A stretch of DNA of 64,000 nucleotides from Dorea sp. 5-2. GTDB lineage: Bacteria > Bacillota > Clostridia > Lachnospirales > Lachnospiraceae. Numbering within the stretch: the stretch's first letter is position 1; each line of letters begins with the position of its first letter. Location: NCBI RefSeq assembly GCF_000403455.2, contig NZ_KE159723.1:66424-130423 (forward strand). The letters run 5' to 3'. Both the position numbers and the translations under genes were made by a program. The notes beneath the pieces were generated by a model. That model was given only the letters and a program-made list of their open reading frames with translations. It searched no databases and was not told the origin of the DNA. Shown here in pieces: positions 25,061 through 34,114 of this stretch.

Positions 25061-27250
25061 ATGGGGCAAGATGTTAAGACGAATGTAATTAAGCGGAACG
25101 GCGAAGAGGTACTTTTTGATCTGTCCAAGATCGTCAACGCAGTGAGGGCTGCGAACTGTGAAGTGGACAAGATCCATCAGATGAATGAGTTTCAGATCGT
25201 TGCTGTGGCAGAGAAGATTGCGGATCAGATTGATGAATTTACCCATGCCGTGAATGTGGAAGATATCCAGGATATGGTGGAACGCGGTATCATGGAGATG
25301 CGGGGATATGAGGTTGCGCAGAAATACGTGCGTTATCGTTATAAGAGAGAATTAAAGCGTAAGTCAAATACGACGGATAACGGAATTCTCTCGCTGATCG
25401 AGAACATCAACGAAGAGGTGACGCAGGAGAATTCGAATAAGAATCCGGTCATTAATTCTACGCAGAGAGATTATATGGCGGGGGAGGTCAGTAAGGATCT
25501 GTCAAAGCGTGTATTGCTCCCGACAGAGATCGTAAATGCTCACGAAGAAGGAATCATTCACTTTCATGATTCCGATTATTTCGCCCAAAAAGAGCATAAC
25601 TGCGATCTGATCAATCTTGATGATATGCTGCAGAACGGGACTGTGATCAGTGAGACTCTGATCGAGAAGCCGCACAGTTTCTTTACTGCGTGCAACGTGA
25701 CGACACAGATCGTTGCGCAGGTGGCAAGCAACCAGTATGGCGGGCAGTCATTTACGCTGGCACACCTGGCTCCGTTTGTCGATATTAGCAGGAAAAAGCT
25801 TCGCAAGGGTGTGATCGAAGAACGGAAAGAATGCGGGGAGAGCCTGGATGATGCTATTATCAGCAGGATAACGGAACGGCGCTTGAGAGACGAGGTAAAG
25901 AGCGGGATCCAGACGATCCAGTATCAGCTGATCACGCTGATGACCTGTAACGGGCAGGCTCCGTTCGTGACAATATTCATGTATCTGGATGAAGTTGGGG
26001 AAGGGCAGCTTAGAGACGATCTGGCGCTGATCATAGAAGAAGTGTTGGTTCAGAGGATGCAGGGTGTGAAGAATGAGAAAGGCGTATGGATCACGCCGGC
26101 GTTCCCGAAGCTGATCTATGTACTGGATGAAGATAATGTACGGGAAGGCTCCAAATACTGGCATTTAACACAGCTTGCAGCAGAGTGTACGGCAAAGCGG
26201 ATGGTTCCGGATTATATTTCGGCAAAGATCATGAAGGAGTTAAAGAAGGGAGAGGTCTATCCCTGTATGGGATGCCGTTCTTTCCTGACGGTGGAGGATT
26301 CCCAGAAGAATGCGGACGGCAGCCATAAGTTCTACGGAAGGTTCAACCAGGGAGTCGTGACCATCAATCTGGTGGATGTGGCATGTTCTTCCGAGGGAGA
26401 TATGGACAGATTCTGGGAGATCTTAGATGAACGGCTGGAATTATGCCATAGAGGCCTTCGATGCAGGCATGAGCGTCTGTTGGGGACGGTGTCTGATGTG
26501 GCGCCGATCCTGTGGCAGTACGGCGCTCTGGCGCGGCTGAAGAAAGGTGAAGTGATCGATAAGCTGCTGTATGACGGCTATTCGACGATATCTCTTGGAT
26601 ATGCGGGACTCTACGAGATGTGTATGAGGATGCTTGGGAAATCTCATACCGATCCGGAGGCGAGGCCTTTCGCGCTGGCGGTAATGCAGAGACTGAACGA
26701 TAAGTGTATGGAATGGAAGGCTGCGGAGCATATCAGCTATTCGGTATACGGGACGCCTATGGAATCTACAACTTATAAATTTGCAAAATGTCTGCAGAAG
26801 CGGTTTGGCGTTATCGAGGGAGTCACGGATAAGAACTACATTACGAACAGTTATCACGTGCATGTATCAGAGGAAATTGATGCTTTCAAGAAGTTAAAAT
26901 TCGAAGCAGATTTCCAGAAATTGTCTCCGGGAGGCGCGATCAGTTATATTGAAGTACCGAATATGCAGAATAATATTCCGGCGGTTCTCTCTGTCATGCA
27001 GTTTATCTATGATAATATCATGTATGCGGAGCTGAATACGAAGAGTGATTATTGTGAGTGCTGCGGGTACGACGGAGAGATCCTGATCAAAGAAGATGAG
27101 GCAGGCAAGTTGGTCTGGGAGTGCCCGAGCTGCCGTAATCAGAACCAGGATAAGATGTTCGTAGCGCGCCGGACTTGCGGATATATCGGGACACAGTTCT
27201 GGAATCAGGGACGCACGCAGGAGATTAAGGACAGGGTACTGCATCTGTAG
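25061..27250 (+). CDS. nrdD: Anaerobic ribonucleoside-triphosphate reductase (class III)
   Basis: NrdD reduces ribonucleoside triphosphates to deoxy forms using a glycyl radical and works only without oxygen. At 729 residues it has the expected length. The N-terminal ATP-cone (KRNGEEVLFDLSKI) senses ATP/dATP. The barrel follows, with conserved cysteines including those in MTCNGQAPF and YPCMGCRSF. Near the C-terminus are a zinc site with two cysteine pairs (CECCG and CPSC) and the glycyl-radical loop RRTCGYIGTQFWNQGR. nrdG follows after 9 bases and encodes its activase. An NrdR-like box lies upstream. Confidence 0.97.
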   Translation: MGQDVKTNVIKRNGEEVLFDLSKIVNAVRAANCEVDKIHQMNEFQIVAVAEKIADQIDEFTHAVNVEDIQDMVERGIMEMRGYEVAQKYVRYRYKRELKRKSNTTDNGILSLIENINEEVTQENSNKNPVINSTQRDYMAGEVSKDLSKRVLLPTEIVNAHEEGIIHFHDSDYFAQKEHNCDLINLDDMLQNGTVISETLIEKPHSFFTACNVTTQIVAQVASNQYGGQSFTLAHLAPFVDISRKKLRKGVIEERKECGESLDDAIISRITERRLRDEVKSGIQTIQYQLITLMTCNGQAPFVTIFMYLDEVGEGQLRDDLALIIEEVLVQRMQGVKNEKGVWITPAFPKLIYVLDEDNVREGSKYWHLTQLAAECTAKRMVPDYISAKIMKELKKGEVYPCMGCRSFLTVEDSQKNADGSHKFYGRFNQGVVTINLVDVACSSEGDMDRFWEILDERLELCHRGLRCRHERLLGTVSDVAPILWQYGALARLKKGEVIDKLLYDGYSTISLGYAGLYEMCMRMLGKSHTDPEARPFALAVMQRLNDKCMEWKAAEHISYSVYGTPMESTTYKFAKCLQKRFGVIEGVTDKNYITNSYHVHVSEEIDAFKKLKFEADFQKLSPGGAISYIEVPNMQNNIPAVLSVMQFIYDNIMYAELNTKSDYCECCGYDGEILIKEDEAGKLVWECPSCRNQNQDKMFVARRTCGYIGTQFWNQGRTQEIKDRVLHL

Positions 27251-27259
27251 GGGAAGGAT

Positions 27260-27745
27260 ATGCATTACGGAAATATAAAAGAAATTGACATCGCAGACGG
27301 TCCGGGAGTCCGGGTGAGCCTGTTTGTCTCGGGATGCCGGCATCACTGCAAAGGATGCTTCAATCCTGAGACCTGGGATTTCGAATATGGAGAACCATAT
27401 ACGGAAGAAACACAGGAAAAGATCCTGGGATTGTTGGCGCCGGATTATATACAGGGATTTACGCTGCTTGGCGGAGAACCGTTCGAGCCGGAGAATCAGA
27501 GGGTTCTTGCCGGACTCTTAAGGCGAATCAAGGAGAGATATCCGGGGAAGGACATCTGGTGTTACAGCGGTTATCTGTATGATGAAGACCTTGCCGAAGG
27601 CGGCAGAGTGCATACGGAAGTAACGGATGAGATGCTTTCCTATATTGACGTGTTGGTAGACGGGGAATTTGTGGAAGAGTTGAAGGATGTTACCCTGGTG
27701 TTCCGGGGGAGCAGCAATCAGAGGATCATAGAACTGAGGAAATAA
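27260..27745 (+). CDS. nrdG: Anaerobic ribonucleotide reductase activating protein
   Basis: NrdG is a radical SAM enzyme that generates the glycyl radical on NrdD. The 161-residue length is usual. The [4Fe-4S] motif is C26-x3-C30-x2-C33 within SGCRHHCKGCFN, and the SAM-binding GGEPFEP follows. GGGGAAGG precedes the ATG, 9 bases after the nrdD stop, so the two form an operon. Confidence 0.97.
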   Translation: MHYGNIKEIDIADGPGVRVSLFVSGCRHHCKGCFNPETWDFEYGEPYTEETQEKILGLLAPDYIQGFTLLGGEPFEPENQRVLAGLLRRIKERYPGKDIWCYSGYLYDEDLAEGGRVHTEVTDEMLSYIDVLVDGEFVEELKDVTLVFRGSSNQRIIELRK

Positions 27746-27763
27746 GAAAAGGAATGAACGGAT

Positions 27764-28750
27764 ATGAATGTAACAAATTACAGGCGCACGGAGTATAATC
27801 AGCCATTTATTGAACAGAGAGCGGATCCATATATATACAGGCATACGGACGGAAAATGCTATTTTACGGCGTCGGTTCCGGAATATGACAGGGTTGTTCT
27901 AAGAGAGTCTGATACATTGGCGGGACTTAGAGAGGCGCCGGAGAAGACACTGTGGACGAAGCATGAGAGCGGTCCGCAGAGCCTGCATGTATGGGCGCCG
28001 GAGATCCATTATCTGAACGGGGAATGGTATATCTATTATGCGGCGGGGGATAAGGATGACGAATGGGCGATCCGCCCTTATGTGCTGAAATGTACCGGCA
28101 AAGATCCGATGAATGATGCGTGGATCGAGATGGGGATGATAAAGGCTTCGGATGACGATTCGTTCTCTTTCCATGCCTTCTCGTTGGACGCCACGATCTT
28201 TGAACAGAACGGCGTATATTATTATATATGGGCGGAGAAAACAGGCGTGGGCAAACAGATCTCGAACCTGTATATCGCAAGAATGGAATCACCGGTGAAG
28301 CTTGCCACTGCGCAGGTGCTCCTGACGACTCCGGATTATGACTGGGAGAGGATCGGCTTCTGGGTGAACGAAGGACCGGATATTCTGGAACATGGAGATA
28401 AGCTCTTCCTGACATTCTCAGCCAGTGAGACAGGAATAGATTATTGTATGGGAATGTTGTATGCGGATAAGGATGCAGATCTTTTGGATCCGGGGGCGTG
28501 GACGAAGCTTCGGTATCCGGTGCTTCAGACAGACGCAGACAAGGGGATCTACGGACCGGGACATAATTGCTTCGTCAAGGCGGACGACGGGGTCACGGAT
28601 CTTTGTATCTATCATGCGCGGCAGTATGACGAGGTATTGGGGAATCCCCTCTATGATCCGAACCGCCATGCGATGGTCATGCGGATGGAATATGATGCAA
28701 AAGGGTTCCCGGTGTTTGTTTACAGGGAAGATCCGTTAAGCAGCCTGTAA
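27764..28750 (+). CDS. GH43 family glycoside hydrolase, probable alpha-L-arabinofuranosidase
   Basis: GH43 enzymes are inverting five-bladed beta-propellers acting on arabinans and xylans. In this 328-residue protein the catalytic base is Asp21 in RADPYIYR. The pKa-modulator region reads HVWAPEIHY, and the general acid glutamate is in NEGPDIL at about residue 203. There is no signal peptide, so it acts on imported oligosaccharides. Release of L-arabinose would feed the araA/FGGY/araD operon 10 kb downstream. It begins 18 bases after nrdG and may be read from the same mRNA, an odd pairing. A strong terminator follows. Xylosidase activity cannot be excluded. Confidence 0.88.
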   Translation: MNVTNYRRTEYNQPFIEQRADPYIYRHTDGKCYFTASVPEYDRVVLRESDTLAGLREAPEKTLWTKHESGPQSLHVWAPEIHYLNGEWYIYYAAGDKDDEWAIRPYVLKCTGKDPMNDAWIEMGMIKASDDDSFSFHAFSLDATIFEQNGVYYYIWAEKTGVGKQISNLYIARMESPVKLATAQVLLTTPDYDWERIGFWVNEGPDILEHGDKLFLTFSASETGIDYCMGMLYADKDADLLDPGAWTKLRYPVLQTDADKGIYGPGHNCFVKADDGVTDLCIYHARQYDEVLGNPLYDPNRHAMVMRMEYDAKGFPVFVYREDPLSSL

Positions 28751-28765
28751 GATATCAGGTTGGAG

Positions 28766-28803
28766 AAGAAGGGACTGCCAGATATTTCTGGCAGTCCCTT
28801 CTT
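28766..28803 (+). terminator. Terminator after nrdDG-GH43
   Basis: AAGAAGGGACTGCCAG (28766-28781) pairs perfectly with CTGGCAGTCCCTTCTT (28788-28803) around a 6-base loop. The T-run TTCTTTT follows a few bases later. Confidence 0.85.
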
Positions 28804-28854
28804 AGCTTCTTTTCTGCAAAGAAATGATCTTAAGCCAGATTGGAGGAAAGACTT

Positions 28855-29559
28855 ATGAAAAATGAGAGTGCACAGAAAATTCTTCTGTTAGAAGATGATG
28901 AGAGCCTGAACCGCGGAATATCGCTTACTTTGCGAAAAGCCGGATATGAAGTTGTCTCTGCATTTACACTGGCAAAGGCGCAGGAGTATCTTGCGAAAGG
29001 GAGATATTCCCTCATCATCTGTGATATCACACTTCCGGATGGAAGCGGACTTGAGATTGGGCAAAAGGTTCGTGCCGCCAGTGAGATCAGCGATACGTAT
29101 ATAATCTATCTGACGGCGCTGGATTCAGAAATTGATATCGTAAACGGATACGAGTCGGGAGCCGACGACTATATGACCAAGCCGTTTTCCCTGATGGTGC
29201 TGGTCTCTAAGGTAAATGCGCTTATGCGAAGGATAGACAATGCAAAGGAATACGAGAGTGTCATGACATGCGGGGAGATTGAGGTGAACTGCCGGGAGAT
29301 GAAGGTGTATAAGGGCGGCGAGGAGATCGCCCTCAGTAAGAAAGAACTGCAGCTTCTGGTATACCTCTGGGAGAATGCGGGGCGGATCGTGTCGAAGGAG
29401 AATATCCTGGAGCATATCTGGGATGTGGACGGGCAGTTTGTGGATGATAATACGGTGACGGTCAATATCAGCAGATTGAAGAATAAGCTGGGGACAGAAG
29501 AGATTTCCAATGTAAGGGGACTGGGATATATATGGAGTGGGAAAGTAATAAGAAGGTAA
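28855..29559 (+). CDS. OmpR-family response regulator
   Basis: The receiver domain has the acidic pocket DDE in LLEDDESL, the phospho-acceptor Asp in LIICDITLPDGSG, a switch threonine in YLTAL and the lysine of MTKPFS. The C-terminal winged helix (ALSKKELQLLVYLWEN, then VDDNTVTVNISRLKNKL) identifies the OmpR/PhoB class. The frame opens at a TTG at 28840, but GGAGGAAAG precedes the ATG at 28855, so this start is used (234 residues). The kinase start overlaps its end by 28 bases. With the ABC genes beyond, it forms a BceRS-like or VncRS-like peptide-stress module. Confidence 0.93.
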   Translation: MKNESAQKILLLEDDESLNRGISLTLRKAGYEVVSAFTLAKAQEYLAKGRYSLIICDITLPDGSGLEIGQKVRAASEISDTYIIYLTALDSEIDIVNGYESGADDYMTKPFSLMVLVSKVNALMRRIDNAKEYESVMTCGEIEVNCREMKVYKGGEEIALSKKELQLLVYLWENAGRIVSKENILEHIWDVDGQFVDDNTVTVNISRLKNKLGTEEISNVRGLGYIWSGKVIRR

Positions 29560-30839
29560 GAAAATATTTGGGCGTCTATCTGCTCTTCTTTGTGATATTT
29601 TCTTTCTTCATGTTCATGGTGGCAAGGTATGAGATTACCGGGGATTGGAGGCGGATGATCACGCTTATGACAAAGTATCCGGAGTTGGAAGGAGAGATCA
29701 TAGCGGCATGGGAGAAGAGCCCGTCCAGTCTTCCGTCCGGGGATGGATTGACGGAGGAAGGTTCGCTTGATACAAAGGAGCTCCGGCGCATGATCCAATT
29801 GATAGAAAAGAAGTACGGATATGATCTGAATTACACCAGTGCGGCGGGGGGACTGTGGAAGTTCTGGGGAGCCGGCGTCTGTGTCGGTGCGTTGCTGATC
29901 GCCATAGCGGGCTATATGGAATGGCAGAAGGATCGGGCGGAAAGAGAGCATCTTCGGGAGTTGCACGAGTGCCTGGAGAGGTTCCGGGAAGGCGGATTCG
30001 GTGATGTCTCGGAATATGAGACAGATCCGAAGAGGTATTCGGAGGAATGGATGAAGGTGTGGGAAGCTTTGCGAGAGCTGGGCGTTTATTTTGAAGGGCT
30101 CAAGATCCGGGTAGAGAAGGAAGAGAAGAATACGAAGACCTTGGTCACCGACATTTCCCATCAGCTTAAGACGCCTCTTGCGTCTCTTCGGATGTGCCAT
30201 GAGCTGGCAGTGGGAGACCAGCTGACAGCAAAGGAGCGAAGAGAATTCCTGGAGCAGGAAGGAAGAGAGATCGAGAAGTTGGAGGCTCTTCTTCAGGAAT
30301 TGGTCAATCTGTCCAGATTAGAGGCGCACATGATCCAGCTAACGACTGCAGCGGCGAGTCTTAAGAAGACGCTTACAGGGGCGGTCAGCCAGGTCTACAT
30401 GAAAGCAAAGAATAAGGATATGGAGATACAGGCAGATATGGAAGAGGATCTGGTGATCTGCCATGATACGAAGTGGACAGAGGAGGCGATCGTCAATATC
30501 CTTGATAATGCGGTAAAGTATTCCAAAGAGCACACAACCGTTACGGTGCGTGTGAAGCAGTTGGTCAGCAATGTCCTGATAGAGGTCGAGGATGAAGGGA
30601 TCGGGATCAAGAAGGAGGAATTGCCGAAGATCTATCAGAGGTTCTATCGGGGGAAGGATGCGGCGCAGATGGAGAAAGACGGCGCAGGAGTGGGGCTGTA
30701 TCTGACGCGGATGATATTGGAACGCCAGGGCGGGACCATATCCGCAAGGCAGAAGACCAGAGGGGGAACGGTGTTCCGGGTTACGCTGCCAACTGCCAGT
30801 GCACATTTTCAGACATGCTCTAACACTCACACTTATTAG
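29532..30839 (+). CDS. Sensor histidine kinase
   Basis: The 435-residue kinase has two membrane helices, at about residues 12-34 (YLGVYLLFFVIFSFFMFMVA) and 115-137. About 80 extracytoplasmic residues lie between them, which could sense a ligand. A linker leads to the H-box DISHQLKTPLASLRM, the phosphorylated histidine. The ATPase domain shows the N-box NILDNAVKYSKE, G1 DEGIGIKKEE, and G2 DGAGVGLYLTRMI. It overlaps the response regulator gene by 28 bases, giving tight coupling. The stop lies about 100 bases before the ABC transporter, in a gap holding regulator-like direct repeats. Confidence 0.93.
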   Translation: MEWESNKKVRKYLGVYLLFFVIFSFFMFMVARYEITGDWRRMITLMTKYPELEGEIIAAWEKSPSSLPSGDGLTEEGSLDTKELRRMIQLIEKKYGYDLNYTSAAGGLWKFWGAGVCVGALLIAIAGYMEWQKDRAEREHLRELHECLERFREGGFGDVSEYETDPKRYSEEWMKVWEALRELGVYFEGLKIRVEKEEKNTKTLVTDISHQLKTPLASLRMCHELAVGDQLTAKERREFLEQEGREIEKLEALLQELVNLSRLEAHMIQLTTAAASLKKTLTGAVSQVYMKAKNKDMEIQADMEEDLVICHDTKWTEEAIVNILDNAVKYSKEHTTVTVRVKQLVSNVLIEVEDEGIGIKKEELPKIYQRFYRGKDAAQMEKDGAGVGLYLTRMILERQGGTISARQKTRGGTVFRVTLPTASAHFQTCSNTHTY

Positions 30840-30853
30840 CTGCCGGGAGGTTT

Positions 30854-30892
30854 CTTACAAAATTGTTATGGTTCTTGTAAGTGTTTTGTAAG
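30854..30892 (+). promoter_or_regulatory. Response-regulator-type repeats before the ABC genes
   Basis: TTGTAAG occurs at 30875-30881 and 30886-30892, an 11-base period that suits an OmpR-class dimer. A third, inverted copy CTTACAAAA is at 30854-30862 and pairs with TTTTGTAAG at 30884-30892. They lie directly upstream of the ABC operon, so the two-component system probably activates it here. Confidence 0.6.
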
Positions 30893-30942
30893 GGCGGGAG
30901 GTTATAGTTTGCTTAGACTATATCTGAAATGGAGGTAACTAT

Positions 30943-31626
30943 ATGAAGATGGACAGCGATAAGATCTTAGTGGTGGAGGATCTGGTGAAATATTATGGAA
31001 CCGGGGAGAATCCGGTGAGGGCAGTGGATCATACGAGCCTTCAGATAGAGAGAGGCGCATTCACGGCGATCGTGGGGCGTTCAGGTTCCGGCAAGTCTAC
31101 GCTCCTGCATCTGATCGGCGGGCTGGACCGTCCGGATGCGGGTAAGGTGTGGATCGAGGGGAAAGAGATCTTTTGCCTTAAGGATGACAGGCTGGCTGAG
31201 TTCCGCAGGAAGAAGATCGGATTCATCTTTCAGGATTATAATCTGATCCCGTCGCTGAATGTGTGGGAGAATATCGTACTCCCGCTGGGACTGGATAACC
31301 GGAGGGTGAAGAAAGAAGAGGTAAGGAATGTGCTCGAGAAGATCGGGCTTGCGGATAAGGAAGACGCCATGCCGAATGCTCTGTCGGGAGGGCAGAAGCA
31401 GCGGACGGCAATCGCCAGGGCGCTGGTGACCCGTCCGGCGATCATTCTGGCGGATGAGCCTACGGGGAACCTGGATTCCCAGACGGAACTTGAGGTCATG
31501 AGCCTGATGAAGAGCTGTGTGACAGATTTCGGGCAGACACTGGTCATGATCACCCATGACGAGATGATCGCACAGATGGCAGACCGTGTGATCGAGATCG
31601 TGGACGGCAAGGTGGTGAGTGACTGA
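30943..31626 (+). CDS. ABC transporter ATP-binding protein (MacB/BceA type)
   Basis: The 227-residue ATPase has Walker A GRSGSGKST, a Q-loop FQDYNLIPSL, the signature LSGGQKQRTAIARAL, Walker B IILADEPTGNLD, and the switch histidine in MITHD. The LDSQT and absence of membrane segments place it in the LolD/MacB/BceA group. GGAGG precedes the ATG. Its stop overlaps the permease start by 1 base (31626). It probably powers removal or sensing of antimicrobial peptides, judged by its two-component neighbours. Confidence 0.94.
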   Translation: MKMDSDKILVVEDLVKYYGTGENPVRAVDHTSLQIERGAFTAIVGRSGSGKSTLLHLIGGLDRPDAGKVWIEGKEIFCLKDDRLAEFRRKKIGFIFQDYNLIPSLNVWENIVLPLGLDNRRVKKEEVRNVLEKIGLADKEDAMPNALSGGQKQRTAIARALVTRPAIILADEPTGNLDSQTELEVMSLMKSCVTDFGQTLVMITHDEMIAQMADRVIEIVDGKVVSD

Positions 31627-34091
31627 TGAAGATGACGACGAGGATTGCATTTGACAATATGAAATACCACAAGAGCAGAAATATTCTGATCGGGATCGCG
31701 ATCATCCTGACGACCATGCTGCTGTTCGTAATCCCTACGGTGGGGCGGGGGATCGTAAAGCTTCAGTTTGCGGCGACAGACAGGCTCTACCCGGCATGGC
31801 ATGCTCTTTACAGGAATGTGGATGAAGATACGGCTCGTAAGCTGGCAGCGCACCATGATATTTCTAAGGCTGGTATTCGAAGCGACGCGGGATATATGAG
31901 TCTTGAGCAGGCTTCGGTCGCGATGCTGTATGTGGACGAGACCGGCAGAGAATTATATAAGATGGCGCCGGAAAGGGGAAGGGTTCCGCAGCGGGAGGAT
32001 GAGATCGTGGTGTCGCCCGGGATCCTAAAAGAGCTTGGGCAGCAGGGAGATATCGGCGACACGATCACGGTTCCCTATCAGATCTTCCGGGACGGGGGAC
32101 TTGACCATACGCAGCAGAAGGAGTTTCGGATCTGTGGATTCTTCGAGGATAGTGAGGCGAACCTTGAGAATAGGATGTATACGGCTCTGGTCTCGGAAGC
32201 ATTCCTGAAAAATGAGGTTCCAAAGGAAGAGCTTGCTTACCGGTTCCTGCTGCAGATCGCGGATGGAGACAATCCGGATACCGTAGAGATTGAAGAGAAG
32301 ATCAAGCATATCGCAGAGCAGTTCGGAATCTCGGAAAAGGATATTAATATCAATGAGGATTATCTGGTGGCAAATTATGTAGACCCGGTTATGATTCCGG
32401 CGATCGTCCTGATCATGCTGGTTATCATGCTGGCAGGAATGATCACGATATACAGTATCTATTACGTGTCCATGAATCAGAGGATACAAGAATTCGGCAG
32501 GATGAAGGCGATCGGCGCCACGAAACGCCAGATCAGGCAGATCGTGCTGCGGGAGGGATTGTGTATCGCTGCAATTACGGTACCGGCAGGGCTTCTGATC
32601 GGCACGTTCGTTTCCCAGGTGGTTATGAAAGTATTTGTCAGTGTCAAAGCTCCTGCCAAGTCCGCAATTTATATAGATACAATAAAGGCGGTATTTGAAG
32701 AGGGCGAAGTGAGTCTGTGGTGCTGGTGGGAGTATCTGCTTGCGGCGGCGGTGATGATATGTACCGTGTATTTCTCCCTTGTCCGGCCGATGCATGTGGC
32801 GGCAAAAGTCTCTGCGGTTGAGGCGATGCGCATGCAGAATGCGGGAAGAAGACAAAGAAGCAGGCGGAAAGGTTATGGATTCCTGACTGTCGCTCGGCTG
32901 ACCAGGAGGAACCTTACGGAGAACAAGAAGAAGAGTACGGTCACGATCCTTGCGATGGCAGTTACCGGGGTGTTCATGATGGTGGTCGCCACAGTCCTTG
33001 CCTGTGCCGATCCAAGGGAGAGCGCCAGTAGTTCGATTCTGGGACAGTATGAGATCTCGCCTATCGTAGAGCGGGGGAATAAGGAGCATCCGGAGCGTGA
33101 GTGGTCCGAGATCCTGAAGGATAATCCGCTGAATGAATCGTTAAAACAGCAGATCGAGGCGCTGCCTGGGGTGGAGAAGGTAGATGTATTCTCCACGTAT
33201 ACGATCTCAGGAGGAACATTTGCAGAAGAGGAAGGCGAGTCGCTCAATGGAGTACCGCCGGAGTATGCGAAAGAGCTGGAAAAAGGTATCATAAAAGGAA
33301 AGGTGACTTATGAGGAATTAAAATCCGGGGATAAGGTGATCATAGACAACACAGCCTTGTGGTGGCATCCGGAACTTGATGTGGGAGATAAACTGAACTT
33401 AATGTTTCGTGACGGAGAGAAGACCTTTGAGAAGGAGGTTGAGATCGCGGCGATCGGGGACTACGGACATGGTATGACCCGCTATAATTATCTGATCATG
33501 GCGAAAGAAGCCGTAGACCGGATGAGCGAGTATAATTCCTCCGAGTTTTTCCATGTGTATGCGGATAAGGATTATGATCCGGCGCTTGAGAAGGAGCTTG
33601 CAGATATCGTCCATGCATCCGGAAGGATCCAGATGCGGACCTGGCAGGAAGAATATGACAAGTGGAGTTCCACCACGCCCATAACGGCAGGAGCGTGTTA
33701 TGCATTCCTGGGAATCCTGGCGGCGATCAGTGTGATGAACCTGATCAACACCATGATCAACAGCGTCCATGTGCGTAAGAAAGAGCTCGGAATGATGCAG
33801 GCGATCGGAATGTCAGATTCACAGCTCCTTAAGATGCTGCAGTTAGAAGGGCTCTTCTATACGGCGGGCACACTGGTGATCGCCGTGGGAGGCGGAAGCC
33901 TTCTGGGGTATCCGGTATTCCTGTACGCGAAGGAGCACGGATGGATGGAGATCCGCAACTATCATTATCCGGCGGCAGCTGCCTGTACGGTGGCGGTTGT
34001 GCTTCTGCTGCTGCAGATTGTGCTGGCGGCAGTGATCGCCAGGTCTGTGAGGAAAAACTCACTGATCGAGCGGATCCGGTTCAGTGAATAA
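31626..34091 (+). CDS. FtsX-domain ABC transporter permease
   Basis: The 821-residue permease has an N-terminal membrane helix, a large outer domain (about residues 55-255), three helices of an FtsX domain at about 258-390 (MIPAIVLIMLVIMLAGMITIY; then GRMKAIGATKRQIRQI), another helix at about 435, a second large outer domain, and a final FtsX domain at about 685-815 (KKELGMMQAIGMSDSQLLKML). The two-FtsX layout with about eight membrane helices differs from BceB, which has ten helices and one outer loop. It is closer to mechanotransmission permeases of the MacB/YtrF kind. The natural substrate is not clear. It is the last gene of the unit. Confidence 0.92.
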   Translation: MKMTTRIAFDNMKYHKSRNILIGIAIILTTMLLFVIPTVGRGIVKLQFAATDRLYPAWHALYRNVDEDTARKLAAHHDISKAGIRSDAGYMSLEQASVAMLYVDETGRELYKMAPERGRVPQREDEIVVSPGILKELGQQGDIGDTITVPYQIFRDGGLDHTQQKEFRICGFFEDSEANLENRMYTALVSEAFLKNEVPKEELAYRFLLQIADGDNPDTVEIEEKIKHIAEQFGISEKDININEDYLVANYVDPVMIPAIVLIMLVIMLAGMITIYSIYYVSMNQRIQEFGRMKAIGATKRQIRQIVLREGLCIAAITVPAGLLIGTFVSQVVMKVFVSVKAPAKSAIYIDTIKAVFEEGEVSLWCWWEYLLAAAVMICTVYFSLVRPMHVAAKVSAVEAMRMQNAGRRQRSRRKGYGFLTVARLTRRNLTENKKKSTVTILAMAVTGVFMMVVATVLACADPRESASSSILGQYEISPIVERGNKEHPEREWSEILKDNPLNESLKQQIEALPGVEKVDVFSTYTISGGTFAEEEGESLNGVPPEYAKELEKGIIKGKVTYEELKSGDKVIIDNTALWWHPELDVGDKLNLMFRDGEKTFEKEVEIAAIGDYGHGMTRYNYLIMAKEAVDRMSEYNSSEFFHVYADKDYDPALEKELADIVHASGRIQMRTWQEEYDKWSSTTPITAGACYAFLGILAAISVMNLINTMINSVHVRKKELGMMQAIGMSDSQLLKMLQLEGLFYTAGTLVIAVGGGSLLGYPVFLYAKEHGWMEIRNYHYPAAAACTVAVVLLLLQIVLAAVIARSVRKNSLIERIRFSE

Positions 34092-34114
34092 CGATAAGAG
34101 ATTGAGAGAAAAGA

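Noticed and set aside
29169..30200. Minus-strand frame of 343 codons
   Set aside because: It mirrors the response regulator and kinase genes; composition (Leu, Arg, His, Pro-rich) is that of an antisense shadow.
32025..33089. Minus-strand frame of 354 codons
   Set aside because: It lies opposite the ABC permease, with His/Arg-rich shadow composition and no ribosome site.
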